Assembly (NCBI GenBank): GCA_022828595.1
Contig: JAKGHH010000001.1
Span: forward strand, 122,090,999-122,154,998
DNA: 64,000 nucleotides
Direction of reading: 5' to 3'
From: Nelumbo lutea
Taxonomy: Eukaryota > Streptophyta > Magnoliopsida > Proteales > Nelumbonaceae
Positions 56,510 to 64,000 of this stretch are shown here, piece after piece. Positions within the stretch are counted from its first letter, which is position 1. Each line of letters starts with the position of its first letter. The position numbers and the translations under genes were made by a program. The notes under the pieces were generated by a model. It saw only the letters and a program-made list of their open reading frames with translations. It made no database searches and was not told the DNA's origin.

Positions 56510-57171
56510 TGATGTTGTGCGATCTGACTAATCCCTGTTGGAGGATGATCTGGCTTCTAGTCGGATGTCGAGCTAAGTGAATCTGCAAGACAGGACCAGA
56601 GAACCTGGAGTAGCTAATCCAGCGAGGTCATTCCGATGCTTAAGTCAGTATTCTCATAGTAGACTGTGAGCTAAAACTCATAAAGTATGAGAGCTAGAAT
56701 ATGCTTACTTGCCCCCCTATGCCATTGGGGTTGGTGCCATTATATAGGCATTGCTTGGCGTGGGCTTCACGCACCGCATCCGAGATTTCCGCAAGGTCGT
56801 GTAAGTGGTTCGAGATTCCCGAAGGCAACCGCCTTGCACGTTGACCACCCTCCAGAATGTTCGATACGTGGGCCAACTTCCAAGGATGGTGGAAGTGTTG
56901 GGATATGCATGTTGAATTTGTCGGCAAGCACGTCTCGCAGGTTGCCAGGTCGCTAAGTCAGCGCTTGTGCTAGGTCACCAGGTCGGCACCTATGCCAGGT
57001 TGCCAGTTCAGCGCATGTGCCAAGTCACCAGTTCGGCGCCTGTGCTAGGTCACCAGTTTGGGACACCATCATTTTGGCTAAGTTATTGCCTAAGTGGTTC
57101 TGGGTGTCACCCAGTTGTTCCGAGATGTCACGTGTCACAATGTCATTGTAGGGTCAAATCCGCCCTCATCA
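56510..57171 (-). repeat. 3' LTR of element C
   Basis: Pair of the 741 bp LTR at 58334. It has four to five 27-28 bp units (56945-57065) and TATATAA near 56738. It lacks an internal segment of the other LTR (roughly the part matching 58760-58900). Confidence 0.85.
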
Positions 57172-57314
57172 ATTGCCCCTCACTCTCGAGCTGAAAGTAA
57201 CTCGGCGAAAGGAGTAGATTGCTCCTTTTGGCCTAGAATGACTAATTCGATGAGCTCGTAAGCATCGATCCAATTTGCTTCTCAAGTTGAAAAAGTCCAA
57301 GTGTTTGCAGCCTT

Positions 57315-57640
57315 GTGCAAGACCTCGCCATCTTTATTTTCAGGGCCCAAGAGCGAATTCATCTACTCGATGAGAGGTTGAGCAAGTACCCCGAGGACAT
57401 CTACCTTATTAGGGATGTGACCATCAAGAGGTTTTGCGATCCGGTTAAGTACCTCAAGAGTGAAGCTCATCATGCCGTCCTTAAGAGGGAGTTCTGTGTG
57501 ACTGCTCTATCAGGTCACTCCACCTAGGTAGACTTCGACGTAGTGCCCTTTGAGCTGGTCCTAGTAGTGAGTTTGATGCAGAGCTTGCAACCGAGGTGGA
57601 GGTCGATTGTGAAGAAATCAAGTTTGCATCCATCATGGTG
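57315..57640 (+). CDS. Antisense reading frame in element C (putative)
   Basis: A plus-strand frame, antisense to the element and just upstream of its 3' LTR, encodes 70 residues from 57315 to 57527 (QERIHLLDERLSKYPEDIYL; DVTIKRFCDPVKYLKSEAHH; VLKREFCVTAL). After the TAG at 57525 the same frame continues readably (VDFDVVPFELVLVVSLM) for about 30 codons. The composition is protein-like, with mixed charge and no low complexity. I do not recognise a domain. Antisense frames at this place are known in some Tat-lineage Gypsy elements, so it could be a remnant of one; that is inference. The true start is not determinable. Confidence 0.4.
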
Positions 57641-58333
57641 CTGAGAGCGAAGTAGTCTTTCCTTTGTTTTCTCGTGCTGAATGCGAACTGCTTTATATTT
57701 TGCCCACACAAAAGAGGCGACTAGGTCTCACATGGTGCTGAGGTCTTTTGTCAACTCGGTACCTTAGCCCTTAGGCTCTGGGAGCGACTCGCAGTCCACT
57801 CTCATTACCCTTGATTTTGTCCATGCCGAAGAGAAGATTGGGTCTTATGTGGTGCCGAGGTCTGTTATCAATTCGGCACTTTAGAGTTATGGTTGCGTTG
57901 CATCAGCCTCATTATTGACGCCGGCCACCCACTCCTACAAAAAGCCACTGGGAGCTCGACCTACGGGGGCAACACTATTGACTTTAGGTCACCAGCTCGC
58001 ACGAGAGCCCTTGAAGACTCGACCGACAAGGGCATCCATGCAATCTGTCGGCTGCCAACTCCCGCAGAAGCCACGAAGAGCTCATCTTGTAGAGGGCACC
58101 TCGTGAAGAGGACTGATGAGGCTTTATCCGAGTTGAAATAAAGTCGACAGAGCTGCTTAGTCTGTTGGCCATCAACTTCCTGCTTAGTCATTGAGTTCAT
58201 AAAAAATGGAAATTACAAAGTGAGAGTTTTAGTTTCTAAAAGGTGAGAACTTAGCGTTCTGGAAGAAGAGGACTTAGCCTTTCAGAAGATGAGAACTTAG
58301 CTTTTTGTAGCGTTTCCCACAGATGGCACCAAT

Positions 58334-59074
58334 TGATGTTGCGCGATCTGACTACTCCCTGTTGGAGGATGATCTAGCTTCCAATCGGACGGAGAGCCAA
58401 GTGAATCTGCAAGACAGATCAGAGAACCTAGGGTGGCCAACCCGACGAAGTCACTCTGATGCTTAAGTCGTACTCTCATTGTAGATTGTGAGCTAAAAAT
58501 CATAAAATATGAGAGCTAGAATATGCTTACTTGCCCCCCTATGCCATTGGGGTTGGTGCCTTTATATAGGAATTGTTTGGCGTGGGCTTCACACAACGCA
58601 TCCGAGATTTCCGCAAGCTCTTCTAAGTGGTCTGAGATTCCCGGAGGCAACTGCCATGCACGTTGACCACCCTCCGGAATGTTCGGTATGTGGGCCAACT
58701 TCCAAGGATCGTGGGAGTGTTGGGATATGCATGCCGAATTTTTCGGCGAGCACATCTCGTAGGTCGCCATTTGGACCTCAATCAGGCTGACACACCCTCG
58801 AGGGAGGTCGCTCCTTGCGTCGATGTCACTTCGACTAGTGATGAGGTGTTGTAGGTTGGCCCTAGACGAGGTGCTTCTATCTGACCTGAATTGTGGTCGA
58901 GGTCGCCAGGTCGGTGCCTGTGCTAGGTCGCCAGTTTGATGCTTGTGCCAGGTCGCCAATTCGGGACATCATCATCTTGGCTAAGTTGTTGCCTAAGTGG
59001 TTCTGGGTGTCACCCAATTATTCCGAAATACCATGTGTCACAATGTAATTAGAGGGCCAAATCCGCCCTCATCA
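58334..59074 (-). repeat. 5' LTR of element C
   Basis: It contains the GGAGGTCGCTCC...CGAAGTGACATCG segment shared with LTR B, two to three 27-28 bp units, and TTTATATAGG near 58560. Ends TGATG and CATCA are intact. Confidence 0.85.
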
Positions 59075-59436
59075 AATTTAATTTCAATCAAATGTAATTC
59101 ATTTACTTATTAGAGAGAAAGTAATGGATTTGGTACTATATACAAGTCAATTGGTATACAACTATTATTTGAGGGTGTTTATGGTTGAAACAAGACATAC
59201 CTTAAAAATTCATGTGAGGAAATTTTTACAAGTGTCAAATGGACGTTTTTTACTTTAGGTGGGTGAAATGCAATAATAATTTTAAAGGAATTGACTCTTA
59301 TGTGATGTCACAATACATCGATCCATTTGAATTAATCAATTCAAAATGTTTCAAGTAAAAATAATACAATCACCTTATTATTGATTTTTTTCTTTTTAAT
59401 TTTTGTTTAATGGTAATTGTGGTAGTCGTTGGTAAA
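59075..59436. other. Intergenic, no gene recognised
   Basis: AT-rich spacer. No feature recognised except the TTGGTAAA duplication at its right end. Confidence 0.55.
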
Positions 59437-60148
59437 TAGACATGTTCATGGGCCAGGCCAGGCTAGGCTTGGGCCGGGCTTTTGGTCCCCATTAATGAAA
59501 ATATGCTAGGCCTGAGCCCGAGCCCGACCCAACCTACGGGCCTATAACTTGGGCTCGAGCCTGGGCCTAATAAAAAGCCCGAAGCCCGAACCTGAGCTCG
59601 AGCCCAAATCCCAACCTAATAAATTTCATAGAGAGAGAGAGAGAGAGGAAACTCACCGTCGCACTTTGATAGAGATCCCTCATAAATTTGCAACTTCGCA
59701 TCTGAGAGAGAGAGAGAGAGAGAGAAAACTCACTGTCGCACTTTGACAGAGATCTCTCATCAGTTCGCAACTTCGCATTAGAGAGAGAGAGAGAAAACTC
59801 ACCGTCGCTGTCAGAGTTATTGCGTCGGCAAACGTTCGCCGCCTCACTGTGGAGTGTGGAGGATGTGGAGGCTGGAGAAGAAGGGTTCGGTTGAAAAAAG
59901 AAGAGGGAAAGAGGCAAAGAGATAATAAAAAGATGGGGCTATTCGATTAGGGTTTTTTAGGTCTATGTTTAGGTCGGGCTGGGCTGGGCTCAGGCCGGTC
60001 TATTTTGACAAAACCCGAGCCCGGCTCGAATCTTTTGCAAGCCAGGCTTTTTGGCCCGAGTTTATTCCTGCGGGCCTATAATCGTGTTCAAATCCGGCGG
60101 GCCGACCCTGCCCGGCCTATTGGGCCACCCGGTCCATGAACAAGTCTA
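59437..60148. mobile_element. hAT-type non-autonomous element, 712 bp
   Basis: Perfect 8 bp target duplication TTGGTAAA (59429-59436 and 60149-60156). Terminal inverted repeats TAGACATGTTCATGGGCC and TAGACTTGTTCATGGACC (reverse complement of the right end) match at 16 of 18 positions. GC-rich subterminal arms are made of GGGCCGGGCT-like repeats. The middle has three tandem units of about 65 bp, each with a GAGAGAGA run and AAACTCACCGTCGCA (59630-59815). Confidence 0.92.
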
Positions 60149-61242
60149 TTGGTAAATATGGGGTGGTAGTAGGCGTTGGTAGATATTTCAAGGGTCGTTA
60201 TAGAGTTTAGACCACAATCCGCGGCTTAGACCATTTTCGAGAATTCCACCTCATAGATGATAGACCCTTTTCTAAATCCATTGGATCAGAACATGAAAAA
60301 TTTAAGGTACACAGTGATTTAGTGTGGAAAAATTTTCCTCTCTTTTTCTAGTCCACTTAGAGGTGTAAATCGGGCTATGCCACTTGCGGCCCAGCACTAC
60401 ATGGCATGATGATATGTGGGTTGTGCCAGGTTTGGCATGATGGTCTAAGTCGTGCTGGGCACTTCGGCCTAAGATTCCGGGTCCACAGGCCAATATGACA
60501 TGTCACAGCACAACCCGCGGGCCTATAGTGGGTTGCACTCAAGTCGCCCGATGAACTAGCTATTGGGGGATACCCAATGGCTAGTTTTAGCTTTTGGGGG
60601 TTTTTTATAGAAATACCCTTCCAACAACTATAAACAACTATAAACAACTATATTTTTTATAGAAAGAATGACACAAATGCCCCTCAATAGCTATATAACA
60701 GTTAGTTTGGGGGCATTTTGGGTAAAATGATAAATAACTTTAAGCAATTGAATTATTTTCACTTCATATAAATAGCCCTATCCGCCACCATTCTCATCAC
60801 ACCATTTCAATTTGTAATTATATTATATTTTTTATATTTTTATTAGTTTATTTCATTTTCCAATTCTCATATTTTATTCATCCTTCACTTTGAATCTCTC
60901 TTTGACTTCTTATTTGGTTAAGAGTATTTTTCATTAATTTGTTAAATTTCTTATTTTTTCAAATATTTCCCAAAAAAAAGTTAAATATTTTAGTTTTGTT
61001 TAACGAAGGAACAAAAAAATAGTAAGAAAAAATAATTTGGACTAGTTCAGCCCAGCCTATGGCTTAGCCTGACAAACACGGGCTTGGACCGTAAACTGTG
61101 TCAAACCAACCCCCAAATTATCCCTGAGGAGAGCGACACTACCCAAGATGGCCTATGGACCAACATGGTATGCCCCACACTTTGCGCGAGCCCCAGGCGG
61201 TCCTTGCCGTGCCGGCTCGGCACGGGACGTTTTACACCTCTT
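60149..61242. mobile_element. Probable second hAT-like element (60359-61242)
   Basis: AGAGGTGTAAATCGGGC at 60359 and the reverse complement of the right end, AGAGGTGTAAAACGTCCC (ending near 61242), look like terminal inverted repeats, with GC-rich GGCCCAGCAC / GTGCCGGCTCGGC arms. The interior has AT-rich text and a 10 bp repeat ACTATAAACA (60629-60652). The exact target duplication is uncertain. No coding region. Confidence 0.5.
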
Positions 61243-61873
61243 GTGCCGTGCGTGCACTTTAGATGGAAATAGATATGGGCAACAAGTCCATGCACGTTCC
61301 ACCCATTCCAAACGTAGGTAGAAGGGGATACGAGCAACGAGGGCAATCTCGTTATTTCCTGATAAAACCAGGATTATTTCAGTAATTTTGTGACCGTACA
61401 CAATTATTACGCTCAAGACCAGCTCCCTACCAAATGGGATCATGACAATTAACTAACTGCACGTTGCGGGCAGTAATCCGTTGCAACTGACCCGCACGCC
61501 ATTCCCTCGCTGACATTTAACAACCTTCTTTTCCTACGTCCGGCCTCACCTGGTTGCCGGTTACGAACATCCAGGTGGCTTACCCGAATTCGTCCACGAA
61601 TCGGCCTAATCCTTTAACGGCCCTTGATCTTTGTAACGGCGCCGTCAGGGATTCCGTTCCGTTCTCCCGTCACCGTTAACGGATATAGGACCACAGTAGA
61701 GAAGCTTATAGAAATCCGAACCGTCCAACGGAATCCCACCTTTTGCGATTTACAACTAGCTGCTCCTCTGACATCAAGAAACGGAAAAAAGAAAGAAATT
61801 GAAAAACCCTCTCGTCTCTCGCCTCTCCATCGAAGAATTAAGAGCGCGAGAGAGCTCGAGATTTCTGAAAGAC
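61243..61873 (+). promoter_or_regulatory. Promoter and 5' leader of the KRP gene
   Basis: 630 bp between the last transposon-like end and the KRP ATG. It holds seven AACGG/CCGTT pentamers at 61616-61731 (see separate entry), a palindrome CCGTTAACGG (61673-61682), and CGGCGCCG-like GC-rich text (61638-61645). A TATA-like CTTATAGAA is at 61705. The reading frame is open upstream of the ATG for 25 codons, but no ATG occurs in frame there. Confidence 0.6.
61616..61731 (+). promoter_or_regulatory. Cluster of seven AACGG (MSA-like) motifs
   Basis: AACGG at 61616, 61635, 61678 and 61727; CCGTT (reverse) at 61654, 61659 and 61673. The site at 61725-61734 (TCCAACGGAA) is closest to the mitosis-specific activator consensus bound by three-repeat MYB (MYB3R) factors. 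Chance would give well below one such pentamer pair in 116 bp. Confidence 0.5.
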
Positions 61874-62625
61874 ATGGGGAAGTATATGAGGAAATGCAAA
61901 GGGATTGGCGACGTTGCAGTAATGGAGGTTGCTCACGCTCAGGTTGGTGTGAAGACGAGAGCTCGAACCCTAGCCATGGCTGCCGCGAGCGCCAGCACGG
62001 CCAAAAGAAGGAAGGTCGTTGCTTCTGGAGAATTACACTTCTCCTCGTCGTATCTTCAGCTCCGGAGCCGTCGCCGCCTCGTGGTTACGCCAGACATGCC
62101 AATTTCACCTGCTACCTCCGAGAATTCTCTCCCAGTCACCCCTGCTGATCGCTGCTCCAGTGCTAGCTCCGATCACGTTCCTGCTTCGCGGTGCTCGAGC
62201 AACGGATCAAGCGAGCTCCTGAAGGACAACTTGAGATCCATAGATCTGAAGGTGAAATTGAGACCTTTACGGAATTCAATTCGGCTTTGTTTGTTCCCCA
62301 ACCCATCCATTCATCGAATTTCCGTTTCTCGTGCTTTAGTTGTTTTATTTTCTAATTCAATTTTGACTTTTCGAATTTGATTTTGCAGGGAGAACTCTTC
62401 GAAATTGAAAACTCGACGTATTTCGACCGCAGAGAAAGGTTTATATTTTTTATTGGTTTTTTTTTTTTTTGTGTCGTTGAGATTTATTTTCCATCCATGA
62501 AGCCTCTTCAATTAATGGAAAATTGAAAGCGAGAGATTCTTAACGGCCTATCATTTGCTTTCCGTTCTCCATATCTCCGTCTCCGATTCTTTTATATAAT
62601 TCGTTTCTCTTAGTCTTCTCCTTTC

Positions 62626-62661
<36 letters not shown>

Positions 62662-63005
62662 CAGGAGAGAGACAACTCCGTCAAGCGAACTCGAAGCCGA
62701 ATCGGACGATCTGGAGTCCACAGCGAGACCATCGGAGTCGAATTTCCGCCAGAGATCGATGGCGAAGAACATGCCAACAGAAGCGGAGATCGACGATTTT
62801 TTCTCTGCATCAGAGAAACTTGAACAGAAACGGTTTGCGGACAAGTAAGTCCACGAAAACCATATGCGTACTGTGGGTGCTCGCTCAACTCAACCATCAC
62901 TCTAGCTAACCGAAAACCTTAATTCCTTGATGCAGGTATAATTACGATATCGTTAAGGACGTTCCTTTGGAGGGTCGTTACGAGTGGATTTGCTTAAAGC
63001 CATGA
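61874..63005 (+). CDS. KRP: KRP/ICK cyclin-dependent kinase inhibitor
   Basis: Four exons with GT-AG introns: 61874-62251, 62389-62438, 62665-62844 and 62936-63005 join to 678 bases, 225 residues. The protein opens with the family motif MGKYMRKCKGIGDVAVMEV, has SSYLQLRSRRRLV at 58-70 (the YLQLRSRRL motif, also nuclear-signal-like with KRRK at 44-47), GELFEIENSTYFDRRERETT at 127-147, and a C-terminal CDK/cyclin-binding (CDI) domain, about 180-225 (PTEAEIDDFFSASEK; KYNYDIVKDVPLEGRYEW; ends LKP). KRPs bind D-type cyclins and CDKA in the nucleus and restrain the G1/S transition and endoreduplication. The length is normal and all family motifs are intact, so I judge it functional. Exon 1 ends in phase 0, exon 2 in phase 2, exon 3 in phase 2. 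Which KRP paralogue it is (1-7) I cannot tell; the motif set is most like the KRP3/4/5 group, which is inference. Confidence 0.96.
62439..62664 (+). other. KRP intron 2 with long T tract
   Basis: 226 bp intron, donor AAAG|GTTTAT, acceptor ACTTTCAG. It holds two T runs (about 12 T near 62460 and a run of 27 T at 62630-62656) just before the acceptor, an extreme polypyrimidine tract. Confidence 0.85.
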
Positions 63006-63081
63006 GATGAAAACAAGGGAAACGAAACAGGAAAAAGAAAGCCATGGAAGAACAAAACGCAGAAGGGCTTTTTTTTTAAGA

Positions 63082-63082
<1 letters not shown>

Positions 63083-63122
<40 letters not shown>
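63083..63122 (+). repeat. (ATT)n microsatellite in KRP 3' region
   Basis: About 13 ATT units 80 bp after the KRP stop codon, probably within the 3' untranslated region. Confidence 0.95.
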
Positions 63123-64000
63123 CAGTCTTATTAAATTTCAATTTTCTTTTCTTTTTTTACCCACTTAGGTCTCTGTACAGCATCTATTTCTCTCTATCTC
63201 TCCATTTCTGTAAGAAGCTCTATTGTCTGTACGATATACGGAGAAGCTTCTGCAAATCTGTTCATCGAAGAACGGTTTGAATAAGATTTTCATTTTTCAT
63301 TTTTTATCCTCAAAATGCGTCTCTTCGCTTCTATTTCCTTCTCTGGTACTGGTGCAGTCAGTAAGTAGTTGTAAGTTTCGTTCTCCGTCAAGGATAAAAG
63401 CCAAAAAGAAGAAATATAAGAACAAGTTAAATCTGCATATTGTATGGATGGTAATGATTTAAATTACGAATAATTGGTCTTTATTTTTAACAAGAAACTT
63501 TGTCTTTCTTTCATCTTCCCACAATTCTATTGTTTGGTTTCTTAGAAAATTCCCCTTTGACTGGTGGTGTAATGTGGGAAACAACGGAAGGCATATGATC
63601 TTGGACACGTGTTACTCATTGGAAAGCCGATCGGTCTTACCAGGTGTGAGAGTGGGTGATTAATTGGGAAGGAGCTGCAGCGAGTTCAATTTCTCTCTCT
63701 GGTCTCCCTGTCATGAGTCCCTGATCCATCGTGTTCCATGAAGAAGGCAAGCGTCCCAGCCTCGACGGAAGGATGGGAGGAGCGAAAGTGAACTTGGTGG
63801 GAAGCAGCTGAGGTGGATAAGACGTAGTTTAGAAAATGAATGCCACGTGCACAATGACACGCTTTAAAATTTAAATTTCCAAACCAAAGGATTTGGGTGT
63901 GTGGGAGCAGCGCAGAGGAAGTAAACACCCACGTCAGCAGGAGTGCAGGACCACCGGCGCACTACGATTAAAATATTGGAAGGGTGCACGTGGTAAGGGG
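63123..64000. other. KRP 3' region and ACGTG-rich intergenic end
   Basis: No further coding sequence was recognised. The KRP transcript end is probably in 63400-63490, where AATATAAG/AATTATT text occurs. Three ACGTG boxes follow: ACACGTGTTAC (63606), GCCACGTGCAC (63842) and GCACGTGGTAA (63985). Confidence 0.5.

Larger units (their letters stand above)
56510..59074 (-). mobile_element. Element C: non-autonomous LTR element, family of B
   Basis: LTRs at 56510-57171 (662 bp) and 58334-59074 (741 bp) both read TGATG...CATCA. The minus-strand order is 5' LTR (right), primer site TTGGTGCCATCTGTGGGAA (58314-58332), 1162 bp interior, purine tract GAGAGTGAGGGGCAAT, 3' LTR. Flanks GATTT and AATTT are a 5 bp target duplication with one change. 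No gag or pol is present. It shares LTR text, 27-28 bp repeats and leader repeats with element B. Confidence 0.85.

Noticed and set aside
61799..62380. KRP start upstream at 61799 and single-exon gene to 62380
   Set aside because: The codon at 61799 is TTG, the family motif MGKYM begins at the ATG at 61874, and the frame after 62251 is intron; three later exons supply the conserved C-terminal domain.
63686..63928. 80-codon minus-strand frame at the right edge
   Set aside because: No domain signal and it overlaps ACGTG-box sequence that looks like promoter DNA.

Overview
This window is nuclear DNA from a flowering plant. The evidence is an intact spliced KRP/ICK cyclin-dependent kinase inhibitor gene at the right end, exon relics of two plant-specific families (a CDPK-related kinase and a glutamate-receptor-like channel), and a dense set of typical plant transposable elements. 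I cannot name the species. The mix of old nested elements suggests a repeat-rich, probably woody angiosperm, and that is inference. Only one gene looks functional.

Layout. 1-5697 is a tandem satellite with a monomer of about 222 bp that runs in from the left edge. 6206-12968 is a pile of LTR elements: element A (LTR, primer site, broken Gypsy gag) truncated against element B, a non-autonomous LTR element whose 3' LTR was split by a solo LTR (11628-12837). 13500-18300 holds small elements (a MITE-like unit with a palindromic minisatellite, a TRIM of 294 bp, SINE remnants). 18316-18766 holds three exons of a CDPK-related kinase with a nonsense codon. 19061-30304 is a minus-strand Copia element with perfect target duplication ATGAT, into which a plus-strand Gypsy element (23878-29522, duplication CAACC) has inserted. 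31441-31849 is a hAT-type MITE. 32234-33960 is a Mutator-like element carrying a glutamate-receptor-like gene fragment (Pack-MULE).

35890-42745 is an old LINE split three times: by a hAT MITE, by a 1.9 kb solo LTR of the same family as the one at 11628, and by a degenerate Copia fragment. 43200-56400 is mostly AT-rich intergenic DNA with microsatellites, minisatellites, a dispersed hairpin and several MITEs. 56510-59074 is a second copy of the element B family, with both LTRs and an antisense reading frame. 59437-60148 is a hAT MITE with a perfect 8 bp duplication.

The single convincing gene is the KRP/ICK homologue (four exons, 61874-63005, 225 residues). It has a cluster of AACGG motifs, the core of mitosis-specific activator sites, 140-260 bp before its ATG. 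Its product would bind and inhibit cyclin-CDK complexes in the nucleus. Everything else reads as layered transposition: target duplications and nesting give a relative order of events (LINE before its three insertions; element B before its solo LTR; Copia before Gypsy). I found no CRISPR array, tRNA or rRNA gene, and no clear new multi-gene system. The most unusual items are the Pack-MULE, the paired hairpin, the non-autonomous TGATG/CATCA LTR family and the AACGG cluster.
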